A DNA stretch of 43,356 bases from Paraburkholderia madseniana (GCF_009690905.1 NZ_VOSW01000079.1:1-43356), one strand, 5' to 3'; positions 34,029 through 42,317 are shown, counted from the first letter of the stretch. Notes: generated from the letters alone by a model not told the origin. Program-made: numbers and translations.

Positions 34029-35036
34029 ATGACCGATCTGTCCGCCGCGTTGCAAAACACCTCGGAGCCGCACAGTACTAACGCGTTGCAAGGCACCCCA
34101 GAGCCGCAAAGCACTAACACGCTGCAAGACACCCCGGTGCCGCTAAGCACCAGCGCGTTGCAAGGCACCCCAGAGCCGCTAAGCAAGCACGCGCTGCAAG
34201 ACGCTCCAGCTCGACAAAGTGCCCCCACGCTGCAAAACACCGCAGATACGCCTCCGCTCCAGCGTCACGCGCCGCTGCGCAAATTCTGGTTCGACGACGT
34301 CCCGCCGCGCGCCAGCATCGCGGCCGAACGTCGCTATCGGCAGGAACGGCTCGCCGTGGCGTTTCGCCTGTTCGCCCGCTATGGTTTCGATCAGGGTCTC
34401 GCCGGCCATATCACCGCGCGCGATCCGGAGTGGCCCGATCACTTCTGGGTCAATCCGTTTGGCAAGCACTTCAGCCGCATTCGTGTGTCCGATCTGCTGC
34501 TGGTGAATACAGAAGGGGAGATCGTGGTCGGCGAGGGCCCGGTGAATCAGGCGGCCTTCGCGATTCACGCGGCGATTCACGAGGCGCGCCCCGATGTAAT
34601 CGCCGCCGCGCACACGCATTCGCTCTACGGCAAGGCATGGTCGACGCTCGGCCGCACGCTCGATCCGTTGACGCAGGACTCGTGCGCGTTCTATCAGGAT
34701 CATGCCTTGTTCGACGATTTCCGCGGCGTGGTGCTCGATACCGATGAAGGTGCGCGCATCGCGGCGGCGCTAGGCGAACGCAAGGCGGTGATCCTGAAGA
34801 ATCACGGCATCCTGACGGCGGGTCCGAGCGTCGAGGCGGCGGCCTGGTGGTATATCGCGCTCGATAACGCCTGCCATGCGCAATTGCTTGCCGAAGCCGC
34901 AGGCACACCACAAGCCATCCCGCACGACGTCGCCACGCTCACGCACGAGCAGGTCGGCCGCCCTGGCGGTGCGCTGTTTGCGTTCCAGAGCCTGCTGGAA
35001 GGGCTGGTCGAAGCCGAGCCTGACGTCCTTACCTGA
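34029..35036 (+). CDS. Class II aldolase/adducin-family protein with N-terminal tandem repeat
   Basis: This protein has 335 residues. The C-terminal 240 residues are a class II aldolase domain: RLFARYGFDQGLAGHITARDPE, a metal-site AAAHTHSLYG (H195 and H197) and KNHGILTAG (H259). Relatives are sugar-phosphate aldolases, epimerases and decarboxylases. Residues 7-78 are instead five to six copies of a 12-residue repeat of the form A-L-Q-x-T-P-x-P-x-S-T-x, Pro/Thr-rich and probably disordered, with no parallel I know in this family. GGAG precedes ATG 34029, 11 bases after the monooxygenase stop, so it is co-transcribed. Its reaction in a sulfur operon is not known. Confidence 0.85.
   Translation: MTDLSAALQNTSEPHSTNALQGTPEPQSTNTLQDTPVPLSTSALQGTPEPLSKHALQDAPARQSAPTLQNTADTPPLQRHAPLRKFWFDDVPPRASIAAERRYRQERLAVAFRLFARYGFDQGLAGHITARDPEWPDHFWVNPFGKHFSRIRVSDLLLVNTEGEIVVGEGPVNQAAFAIHAAIHEARPDVIAAAHTHSLYGKAWSTLGRTLDPLTQDSCAFYQDHALFDDFRGVVLDTDEGARIAAALGERKAVILKNHGILTAGPSVEAAAWWYIALDNACHAQLLAEAAGTPQAIPHDVATLTHEQVGRPGGALFAFQSLLEGLVEAEPDVLT
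34047..34262 (+). repeat. 36-bp in-frame tandem repeat
   Basis: Six 36-bp units with phase GCGTTGCAA are in frame with the aldolase gene. Units 2 and 4 are nearly identical, and units 1, 3, 5 and 6 are diverged. The period equals 12 codons, so copy-number change would keep the frame. Confidence 0.85.
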
Positions 35037-35048
35037 GCACCCCATAAG

Positions 35049-36110
35049 ATGACCCAACGTTTCGATTCGCCGGTTTCGCTCCGGCGCCGCTGGCTCGTGT
35101 CCGCGCTGCCGGCCGCGCTTTCAGCCTCATTTCTCGGCGCGGCAGGCACAGGTTTGATTTCGACAGCCGCCGCAGCAGCCACGCCGGCAGCAAGCGAGAA
35201 AACCGATCCGCCTGTCGATCTCAGCAAAGTCCGTTTGCGCGTCGCAACCTACAAAGGCGGCGACGCTACGTTGCTGAAAACCGCAGGCCTCGCGGACACG
35301 CCCTACACCATCGACTGGTCCGAATTCCAGTCCGGCAACGCGATGGTCGAGGCGATGAACGGCGGCTCGCTCGATATCGCCTCCGGCAGCGAAATCCCAC
35401 CGATCTTCGCGCGGCTGCAGAACGCTCAGGTGCGCGTGATCGCCGTCTACAAGGACGACGTCAACAATCAGGTGGTGCTGGTCCCGAAGGGCTCGACGAT
35501 CCGCTCGATCGCCGATCTGAAGGGCAAACGCGTCGGCTATCTGCGCGCCACCACGACGCACTACTACCTGCTGCGCATGCTCGAAGAGGCGGGGCTATCG
35601 TTCAGCGATATTCAGGCCACCTCGCTCGCGCCGCGCGACGGTTTCGCCGCTTTCAACGCCGGTTCGCTCGATGCCTGGGCGATCTACGGCTACAACGTGC
35701 CGCTTGCGATCTCTCAAGCTGGCGCGCGCGTGCTGAAAAACGCCAACGGCTATTTGTCCGGCAATTACCTGTACTACGGTCATCCGTCGGTACTCGCCGA
35801 TCCGCAACGGCGGGCCGCGTCCGCGGATCTGCTGGTGCGGCTGCAACGCGCCTGCACGTGGTTCGGACAGCATCAGGACGCCTACGCGAAGGTATTGTCA
35901 GCGGAGTTGCGGGTGCCCGAGGAGGCGATCCGTTCGTTGTATCGCAACCAGAGCCAGGCGCGCCGCGTCACCGGCGTCACGGCGGCGGATATCGCCAGCG
36001 AGCAGCAGGTTGCCGATACGTTCGCGCGCGCCGCGGTCATCGACCGGCATGTCGACGTCGCACCGTTATGGACCGATACCTTCAACGCCGCGCTCGCCCG
36101 CGGTGCGTGA
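35049..36110 (+). CDS. Sulfonate-type ABC transporter binding protein (SsuA-like)
   Basis: This 353-residue exported binding protein has a signal region with consecutive arginines (SLRRRWLVSALPAAL), which could be Tat- or Sec-type. The mature fold has the SsuA/NMT1 pattern: RVATYKGGDATLLK, GNAMVEAMNGGSLDIASGSEIPPIFA, DLKGKRVGYLRATTTHYYLLRMLEEAGL and FNAGSLDAWAIYGYNVPLA. Members deliver alkanesulfonates, taurine or related ligands to an ABC importer. It lies 12 bp after the aldolase gene. The permease and ATPase are absent here and must come from elsewhere. Confidence 0.88.
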   Translation: MTQRFDSPVSLRRRWLVSALPAALSASFLGAAGTGLISTAAAAATPAASEKTDPPVDLSKVRLRVATYKGGDATLLKTAGLADTPYTIDWSEFQSGNAMVEAMNGGSLDIASGSEIPPIFARLQNAQVRVIAVYKDDVNNQVVLVPKGSTIRSIADLKGKRVGYLRATTTHYYLLRMLEEAGLSFSDIQATSLAPRDGFAAFNAGSLDAWAIYGYNVPLAISQAGARVLKNANGYLSGNYLYYGHPSVLADPQRRAASADLLVRLQRACTWFGQHQDAYAKVLSAELRVPEEAIRSLYRNQSQARRVTGVTAADIASEQQVADTFARAAVIDRHVDVAPLWTDTFNAALARGA

Positions 36111-36143
36111 CCGATTCAAGTCAACCCACATTCTGAACATTCG

Positions 36144-36752
36144 ATGACTCAAGCTTTGAGACCGGACCGGCTGCGCGCGTTCGTCGGCCGGATTGCGTCA
36201 CTCGTCGACGAGCGCGCGCCCGAAGCGCATCTGCTCGAAGCCGGCGGCGCCGCGCTGCACGAGCTGATCGCCCACGACGACTGGTTGCCCGACGCCTTCG
36301 CGCAGCCCGATCCCGAGCGCTATCAACAATTCCTGTTGCACGCGGATTCGCAGCAGCGTTTTTCAATCGTAAGTTTTGTATGGGGACCGGGCCAGTCGAC
36401 GCCGGTTCATGACCACACGGTATGGGGTTTGATCGGTGTGTTGCGTGGTGCGGAAATTGCTCAGGGGTATCGCATCACGCCAAATGGCGCGCTGGAAGAA
36501 GAGGGGGCGGCAAAGCGCCTCGATGCCGGCGCGGTGGATGCTGTCTCGCCGCGCATCGGCGATATCCATCGTGTGAGTAATGCTTTTCACGATCGTACGT
36601 CGATCAGCATTCACGTGTACGGTGGAAATATTGGCGCGGTGACGCGTTCCGTCTATCCGGCCGGCGGAGGCCGAAAAACCTTTATCTCCGGCTACTCGAA
36701 CGATGTGTTGCCGAATATCTGGAATGTTTCGAAGGAGTCCCTGATCTCATGA
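36144..36752 (+). CDS. Cysteine dioxygenase-family thiol dioxygenase
   Basis: This is a 202-residue cupin iron enzyme that oxidises a thiol to a sulfinate with O2. Iron ligands are H89 and H91 (PVHDHTVWG) and H142 (GDIHRVSNA). The Ser-His-Tyr set is S155-H157-Y159 in SISIHVYGG. The segment RYQQFLLHAD carries Gln where mammalian cysteine dioxygenase has the substrate Arg, and R168 is conserved, so it is closer to the 3-mercaptopropionate dioxygenase (Gln) type. The Gln/Arg comparison is from memory of the family. Its stop overlaps the rhodanese ATG (ATGA), so the two products are coupled. Confidence 0.9.
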   Translation: MTQALRPDRLRAFVGRIASLVDERAPEAHLLEAGGAALHELIAHDDWLPDAFAQPDPERYQQFLLHADSQQRFSIVSFVWGPGQSTPVHDHTVWGLIGVLRGAEIAQGYRITPNGALEEEGAAKRLDAGAVDAVSPRIGDIHRVSNAFHDRTSISIHVYGGNIGAVTRSVYPAGGGRKTFISGYSNDVLPNIWNVSKESLIS

Positions 36753-38350
36753 GTTTCGCTACAGAATTCCGTACCCGATCATTCAAAGACGTGCGCCGCG
36801 CACTGCTCGAGCGCGAGGAAATCGCGCTCGTCGACGTGCGTGAGGAGGATCCGCACGCGCGCAGTCATCCGCTGTTCGCTGCCAATCTGCCGCTCTCGCG
36901 GCTCGAACTGGAAGCGCCGGTCCGCTTGCCGCGCCGCGACGTGCCGGTCGTCCTGTTCGACGACGGCGAAGGGCTTGCCGAACGCGCCGCACGCCGGTTG
37001 AGCGAGCTGGGCTATACCAATGTCGCGCTGCTCGATGGCGGTCTGCAAGGCTGGCGCGAGGCGGGCGGTGAGCTGTTCCAGGACGTCAACGTGCCGAGCA
37101 AGGCATTCGGCGAACTGGTTGAAAGCGAGCGCCATACGCCGTCCCTCGGCGCGCCGCAAGTGCTGGCACTGCTCGATCATGAAGCCGATGTGGTGGTGCT
37201 CGACGCACGCCGCTTCGACGAATACCAGACCATGAATATTCCAGGCAGCATCAGCGTGCCAGGCGCGGAACTGGTGTTGCGCGCTCGGCAGCTCGCGCCG
37301 AATCCCGCCACGCGGATCATCGTCAATTGTGCGGGGCGCACGCGCAGCATTATCGGCGCGCAGTCGCTGATCAATGCGGGCGTGCCGAATCCGGTCGCGG
37401 CGCTCCGCAATGGCACCATCGGCTGGACGCTTGCGGGTCAGGCGCTCGCGCACGGCAGCTCACGCCGCTTCGAGCCGATTGCCGACGACACACTTCGCCT
37501 CGCCGCCGCCGATTCCGCGCGCGGGGTGGCGGATCGCGCCAAAGTAGGCCGCACGTCGCGTGACGAAGCGCGTCGCTGGGCCGACGAGGCGGTACGCACC
37601 GTCTATCGTTTCGACGTGCGTTCGCCGGAAGAATACGAAGCGGGCCACGTACCCGGTTTTCGCAATGCGCCGGGTGGTCAACTTGTGCAGGAGACCGACA
37701 TGTTTGCGCCGGTGCGCGGCGCGCGCGTGATCCTCGCCGATAACGACGGCGTGCGCGCGAACATGACCGCGTCGTGGCTCGCGCAGATGAACGTCGAGGT
37801 GTATGTGGTGGACGGCCTGGGCAACGCGGACTTCAGCGAAAAGGGCGCCGCGCCCGCCGCGCGCTTTGCGCCCACGCCGCCTGCTGCCGATGAGATCACA
37901 CCGGCCGGACTGGTGACGCTGCTGCAATCACCGGGCACCGTCGTGCTGGATTTCACGACCAGCGCGAACTATGTGAAGCGCCATATTCCGGGCGCATGGT
38001 TCGCGATTCGTGGGCAACTCGACGAAGCGTTGCGCAAGCTGCCGGATGCGCAGCGTTATGTGGTGACCTGCGGCAGCAGTCTGCTTGCGCGCTTTGCCGC
38101 GCCTGAGTTGGCGGCACTGACGGGCAAGCCGGTGCAGGTGCTGGCCGGCGGCACGAACGCGTGGATCGAAGCGGGCTTTGCCGTGGAGAGCGGTGAGACG
38201 CGGCTGGCGTCTCCGCGCATCGATCGGTATCGTCGTCCGTATGAGGGAACCGACAACGCGCGCGAAGCGATGAACGCCTATCTGGAGTGGGAGTACGGCC
38301 TCGTTGCTCAGCTTGGGCGCGATGGTACACACGGTTTTCGCGTGATCTGA
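36749..38350 (+). CDS. Four-domain rhodanese (sulfurtransferase)
   Basis: This 533-residue protein has four tandem rhodanese modules: about residues 8-112, 130-240, 265-375 and 380-485. Active-site loops differ. Domain 2 has C194 (NCAGRTRS) and domain 4 has C441 (TCGSSLLAR). Domains 1 and 3 have Asp at that place (FDDGEGLA and ADNDGVRA) and should be inactive. Rhodaneses transfer sulfane sulfur through a Cys persulfide. The gene overlaps the thiol dioxygenase by four bases, so sulfur released or oxidised by that step is the likely context. No signal peptide is present, so it is cytosolic. Confidence 0.92.
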   Translation: MSFATEFRTRSFKDVRRALLEREEIALVDVREEDPHARSHPLFAANLPLSRLELEAPVRLPRRDVPVVLFDDGEGLAERAARRLSELGYTNVALLDGGLQGWREAGGELFQDVNVPSKAFGELVESERHTPSLGAPQVLALLDHEADVVVLDARRFDEYQTMNIPGSISVPGAELVLRARQLAPNPATRIIVNCAGRTRSIIGAQSLINAGVPNPVAALRNGTIGWTLAGQALAHGSSRRFEPIADDTLRLAAADSARGVADRAKVGRTSRDEARRWADEAVRTVYRFDVRSPEEYEAGHVPGFRNAPGGQLVQETDMFAPVRGARVILADNDGVRANMTASWLAQMNVEVYVVDGLGNADFSEKGAAPAARFAPTPPAADEITPAGLVTLLQSPGTVVLDFTTSANYVKRHIPGAWFAIRGQLDEALRKLPDAQRYVVTCGSSLLARFAAPELAALTGKPVQVLAGGTNAWIEAGFAVESGETRLASPRIDRYRRPYEGTDNAREAMNAYLEWEYGLVAQLGRDGTHGFRVI

Positions 38351-38369
38351 TGGGCAAGCGGCGCGTGGC

Positions 38370-39281
38370 TCAAGCCGCGCGCTGCGCTCGCGCTTCCTTG
38401 AATTGCCGCTCGATCGCCGCGCCGAAGCGCTCGACCGGCTGTTGCAATTTACCCAGCACGCGCGGATGCACGAGCCAGATGTCGATGAGTGGCTTGAAGT
38501 CGCTGATCGACACGATATCGAGTGCGTCCGCGTGAGCGCTGGCGTGCAGCAGCGGTAAGGGCACGAGGCCGAGACCGTTGCCGTCGGCGACCAGTTGCAA
38601 TTGCAGTTCGGTGCCGAGCGTTTCCAGATTGAGCTTGAGCGCGAGTCCGAGACCTGTCAGCGTGCGTTGCAGGCCATCGCGAAAGCCGCATCCATCCGGA
38701 TTCAACACCCACCCGATCGACTGGCATTCCGCCAGCGCGTGCGTGCGTTTTTTCAACATGCCTTTCTGCGCGACCACGGCCAGTTTGATGCGGCCAAGCG
38801 AGCGCGCCAACAAGATCTCGTCGAAGGTCTTGTTGCTCGGCAGCAGGATTGCGGCGGCGTCGAGTTCGCCCTGTTCGACGCGTTGCAGAAGCTGGCTGCC
38901 CCAACCGGTCGACGCACGCGCCTGCAGATCCGGATAAGCCGACTTGAGGCCGCGCATCGCATCGGTCAGCGCGATATCGGCAATGGTCTGCGCGACGCCG
39001 AGGCGCAGCGTGCCCACGGGCGGCGTGTCGGTGGCGACGATCTCGCGCAGCACGTCGAGTTCACGCTGGATCACGCGGCATTGTTCGTAGACGATGCGGC
39101 CCGTTGCCGTCGCCTTGAGCGGACGTGTATTGCGGTCGAGCAATTCGACGCCGAGCGCCTCTTCGAAATTCTGCAGACGGCGCGTGATCGCCGGCTGCGT
39201 GAGGCCGAGTGAGAGCGCCGCCTGTTGCAATGACTGACAGCGAATGACGGTGACGTAGGCGTCGATTTCGTCGATCTTCAT
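38370..39281 (-). CDS. LysR-family transcriptional regulator
   Basis: This 303-residue regulator has an HTH at about residues 18-37 (LQQAALSLGLTQPAITRRLQNFEEALG) and a complete effector domain (GTLRLGVAQTIADIAL to the C terminus). It is convergent with the dioxygenase-rhodanese operon and divergent from the second binding-protein gene, so it probably controls the sulfur island. It is not obviously CysB or Cbl. The start at 39281 matches the family; the 35-codon upstream extension does not. Confidence 0.9.
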   Translation of the reverse strand: MKIDEIDAYVTVIRCQSLQQAALSLGLTQPAITRRLQNFEEALGVELLDRNTRPLKATATGRIVYEQCRVIQRELDVLREIVATDTPPVGTLRLGVAQTIADIALTDAMRGLKSAYPDLQARASTGWGSQLLQRVEQGELDAAAILLPSNKTFDEILLARSLGRIKLAVVAQKGMLKKRTHALAECQSIGWVLNPDGCGFRDGLQRTLTGLGLALKLNLETLGTELQLQLVADGNGLGLVPLPLLHASAHADALDIVSISDFKPLIDIWLVHPRVLGKLQQPVERFGAAIERQFKEARAQRAA

Positions 39282-39381
39282 GATGAGCGGTGACTTGATG
39301 AGTGCGCAGCGAGGCGCAAGATTCGTGCGTTCGATGATACCCGTATCGATGTGCGCGCACGCCTCACCGGGCAAGAAAATT

Positions 39382-39438
39382 CGCATATTTGCTTAGCAGA
39401 ATAATGCGTTTGTCTTATACAGATGCGTGCCTTATCGT
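39382..39438 (+). promoter_or_regulatory. Candidate LysR site and promoter for binding-protein gene
   Basis: CGCAT (39382-39386) and ATGCG (39404-39408) form an inverted repeat with a 17-base gap, upstream of a possible promoter TTGTCT (39410-39415), 17 bases, then TATCGT (39433-39438). The position fits a LysR activator site next to the -35. Each element is short, so confidence is low. Confidence 0.35.
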
Positions 39439-39478
39439 CGATAGCACATTATCTGAATGCCTCGACGTAATCGCCGCC

Positions 39479-40465
39479 ATGACGACTTCTAGTTCTTCGT
39501 TCTCCGCTTCATCCGTCTTGCAACGCGCGTTGCTCAAACCACTCGGCGCGGCGGTGCTCGCACTGTGCGCGACGCTTTGCGCAACGCAGTCTTATGCAGC
39601 GGATCTACCCGTGCTCAAAGTCGGCGACCAGTCCTTGCAAACACGCGGCATTCTCGAAGCATCCGGACAACTCAAAGACCTGCCGTACAAGATCGAGTGG
39701 TTCAACTTTCCTGCCGCGCAACCGCTTGGCGAAGCGCTGAACGCCGGCGCGGTGGATGTCGGCGGACTGGGCGATGCGCCGCTCGTGTTCGCGCTCGCAG
39801 CCGGCGCGCGGGTACGTGCGGTCGCAGCGACTCGGTCGAATCCGCTGGATCTGGCGATCGTCGTCGGCGCGCAATCGCCGTTGAACGATGCAGCGAGCCT
39901 GAAGGGTAAACGTATCGCCACGACGCGTGGCTCGATCGGCCACTATCTCGCACTCGCCGCATTGAAGAAGGCCAATGTGCCGGTCAGCGACGTCACGTTC
40001 GTGTTCCTCGCACCCGCCGATGCGAAGGCGGCGCTGGCGTCGGGCAGTGTCGACGCATGGTCGGTGTGGGACCCGTACACGGCACTCGGCGAAGCGCGCG
40101 ATCACGATCGCATCATCGCCAACGGCGTGGGCCTGTCCGAAGGGCTTAGCTATCAGGTTGCGACCGAACGTGCGATCGCGGACAAGCGCGCGCAACTCGC
40201 CGACTTCCTGCGACGCGTGGCGATCGGCCAGCGTTGGGCGCTTTCGCATCCCGATGAAGTGGCGGCGATGCAATCAAAAGTCACCGGTCTGCCGACCGAT
40301 GTGCTGAAAACCGTCTATCAGCGCGGCCAGGTGCATCCGGTTGCGATCGACGACAGCGTCGTCAGCGCGCAGCAGCGCACTGCCGATACCTACGAAGCCG
40401 CCAACGTGATCCGTGCGCATCTCGACGTGCGGACGAGCTTCGATCGCAGCTTCCCGCTGCCTTGA
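39479..40465 (+). CDS. Second sulfonate-type ABC binding protein (SsuA-like)
   Basis: This 328-residue exported protein has a signal peptide ending near SYAA (LGAAVLALCATLCATQSYA). The mature part has LPVLKVGDQSLQTRGILEAS, PYKIEWFNFPAAQPLGEALNAGAVDVGGLGDAPLVFALAAGA, GKRIATTRGSIGHYLALAALKKANV and ASGSVDAWSVWDPYTALGE, typical of SsuA and aliphatic-sulfonate binding proteins. It is a paralogue of the 35049 gene but clearly diverged. ATG 39479 is chosen because it starts the signal peptide. The acyl-CoA-dehydrogenase-like gene follows after 22 bp. Again no permease or ATPase is adjacent. Confidence 0.9.
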   Translation: MTTSSSSFSASSVLQRALLKPLGAAVLALCATLCATQSYAADLPVLKVGDQSLQTRGILEASGQLKDLPYKIEWFNFPAAQPLGEALNAGAVDVGGLGDAPLVFALAAGARVRAVAATRSNPLDLAIVVGAQSPLNDAASLKGKRIATTRGSIGHYLALAALKKANVPVSDVTFVFLAPADAKAALASGSVDAWSVWDPYTALGEARDHDRIIANGVGLSEGLSYQVATERAIADKRAQLADFLRRVAIGQRWALSHPDEVAAMQSKVTGLPTDVLKTVYQRGQVHPVAIDDSVVSAQQRTADTYEAANVIRAHLDVRTSFDRSFPLP

Positions 40466-40487
40466 TGCGGCCTGCCGGAGTCCTCGC

Positions 40488-41678
40488 ATGAATGCCCCGA
40501 TTGCCGATAGCGCGGTGACACGCCGTCATCCACCGCTCGATAGCGCTGCGTTCGACGCACTGCTCGGGCGGCTCACGAGCGAGTTCGCTGCCGGTGCGGC
40601 TCACTACGACCGCACGGCCGAATTTCCTCACGCCAACCTGGCGCGCCTGCACGAATTCGATCTGCTCTCGCTGACGGTGCCCGCATTGCTTGGCGGCGCG
40701 GGTGCGAGCTTGCCGCAGGCCTTGAAGGTGGTGCGCGCAGTGGCGCGCGGCGAGCCGTCCACGGCACTGGTGCTGGTGATGCAATACCTGTTTCATCATC
40801 GCTTGCAGGGCAACCCGCATTGGCCTGTCGAACTGCGTGAACGTGTGGCGCGTGAAGCGGTACGCGATGGCGCATTGATCAACTCGCTGCGCGTCGAACC
40901 CGAGCTGGGCACGCCGGCACGCGGCGGCTTGCCGTCGACGCTTGCGAGGCGCAGTGCCGATGGCTGGATCATCGACGGCAGCAAGCTGTACTCGACCGGC
41001 AGCCCCGGCCTCACCTGGCTTGCGGTATGGGCGCGCAGCGACGAGACGCCGCCGCGCGTCGGCGTGTGGCTGGTACATCGGGACACCCCGGGCGTGCGAG
41101 TCGGCAGCGAGTGGAATCATCTTGGCATGCGCGCCACGGGCAGTCACGAGCTCGTGTTCGACAACGTGTTCGTACCGGCCGCTCATGCGGTTGACGTCCA
41201 TCCGCCCGGCGAGCCGGGTGCGGGACTCGATGCACTCGGCTTCGCCTGGATGAGCGTGCTGTTGTCGGCGGTGTACGACGGCGTCGCACGGGCGGCGCGC
41301 GACTGGTTCGCGCAATGGGCCGCTGAACGCACACCTGGCAATCTCGGCGCGCCGCTCGCGAGCCTGCCCGCGTTTCAGCAGACGCTCGGCCGCATCGACG
41401 CGCTGCTGTTCAGCAATCGCGTGCTGCTCGACGCAAGCGTGCATGCTGAACGCGTGACACTCAACGAAGCGCCGCTCGTCAAATACATGGTGGCGAATCA
41501 GGCCATCGAGGCGGTGCAACTGGCCGTCGAGGCGAGCGGCAATCCCGGTCTGAGTCGTGACAATGCGCTCGAGCGCCACTATCGCGATGTGCTGTGCGCG
41601 CGGATTCATACGCCGCAGAACGACTCGGTGCTGCAGGGGGCAGGGCGTGCGGGTTTTGCCGCGTTTGTCCGCGCGTAG
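40488..41678 (+). CDS. Acyl-CoA dehydrogenase-fold flavoprotein (SfnB/DszC-like)
   Basis: This is a 396-residue flavoprotein of the acyl-CoA dehydrogenase superfamily. Blocks visible are LARLHEFDLLSLTVPALLGGAGASLPQALKVV, ARGEPSTALVLVMQYLFHH, INSLRVEPELGTPARGG, SADGWIIDGSKLYSTGSPG and WNHLGMRATGSHELVFDNVFVP. Many sulfur-scavenging enzymes share this fold, including DszC and SfnB monooxygenases and the 3-sulfinopropionyl-CoA desulfinase. GGAG lies seven bases before ATG 40488. It is co-transcribed with the binding protein and adjacent to the thiol dioxygenase unit. I cannot separate monooxygenase from desulfinase roles by eye. Confidence 0.85.
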   Translation: MNAPIADSAVTRRHPPLDSAAFDALLGRLTSEFAAGAAHYDRTAEFPHANLARLHEFDLLSLTVPALLGGAGASLPQALKVVRAVARGEPSTALVLVMQYLFHHRLQGNPHWPVELRERVAREAVRDGALINSLRVEPELGTPARGGLPSTLARRSADGWIIDGSKLYSTGSPGLTWLAVWARSDETPPRVGVWLVHRDTPGVRVGSEWNHLGMRATGSHELVFDNVFVPAAHAVDVHPPGEPGAGLDALGFAWMSVLLSAVYDGVARAARDWFAQWAAERTPGNLGAPLASLPAFQQTLGRIDALLFSNRVLLDASVHAERVTLNEAPLVKYMVANQAIEAVQLAVEASGNPGLSRDNALERHYRDVLCARIHTPQNDSVLQGAGRAGFAAFVRA

Positions 41679-41779
41679 GGAGAACTGCGCGACCGCCACG
41701 CAAACCGGGTGCAGCGCCTGCGCAGCACACTGCAAATCCTCTGCCGATTCGGTGTAAACGCGCTCTCGTTTAAATCGGC

Positions 41780-42025
41780 CAATCCGTTTAGATTAGCTGC
41801 ACTTGGAAGGCTTATCGAGGGACCAGGGCGGCCAAACAAGCAGCGGTCCGCCATTCCGGCGACGGCGCAAGGTCAGAGGTCAAGGTCTCTCACCGCTTCG
41901 CCCGGGACCGGACCGCTGCGCGTCGTCCGTGATGCTGCGTTTCAAGCGGCTGTTCAGCCGCTGTCTGTTTTCCGGTTTGACCATCGACCGACTTGGCGAC
42001 GCTTTGCACAGCGTCGCCTTTTTGC
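41780..42025 (+). ncRNA. Candidate structured RNA ending in a terminator
   Basis: GCAGCGGTCCG (41840-41850) is perfectly complementary to CGGACCGCTGC (41909-41919). A second hairpin, AGCGGCT/AGCCGCT with a GTTC loop, lies at 41946-41963, and a terminator closes at 41996-42025. The succession of stems followed by a terminator suggests a small RNA, but no known RNA family could be recognised and no strong promoter was found. It could instead be the 3' end of the upstream operon. Confidence 0.3.
41996..42025 (+). terminator. Intrinsic terminator
   Basis: GGCGACGCT (41996-42004) pairs perfectly with AGCGTCGCC (42011-42019), a 9-bp stem with a 6-base loop, followed by TTTTT. It lies 318 bp after the stop of the nearest upstream gene. 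Confidence 0.85.
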
Positions 42026-42317
42026 TTGTGGCGACGGCTTTCTCGGGTTCACTGCGGATTTTCCGCCCTCTTGCCGCGCCTGTTGCGGCGCGATGTGCGA
42101 CGTCTTCGCTGGTGGTTTTTCCTGTGGCTTTCCCCGGTTTTTTTCGCAACCTCGTCGCGCAATCGCATTCCACCGCAAACCACGCTGCATGACGACGGCC
42201 CACAGCCGCCTTGTTGCCTTCGCTCGCGGTTTTTTCCGCACGCGGTTATCCTGTAGTACGCCCTACACAAAAGGATGCGGGCGAATTGCCGCTTCGTGTC
42301 CGTACAGGAAACTCGCT

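Larger units (their letters stand above)
41679..42317. other. 640-bp intergenic region, structured in part
   Basis: No convincing protein gene is seen. The first half contains several hairpins and a terminator (see the RNA candidate). The second half is pyrimidine-rich (TTTTTCC and TTTTTTCGC runs), with nothing recognised except the leader of the lipoprotein gene. Confidence 0.5.

Noticed and set aside
34047..34262. CRISPR-like array
   Set aside because: The repeats are directly adjacent 36-bp units in frame with a gene, without spacers, so this is a coding tandem repeat.
41803..42192. 129-codon frame in the structured intergenic region
   Set aside because: It crosses an intrinsic terminator and several hairpins, has no recognisable motif and no ribosome site.
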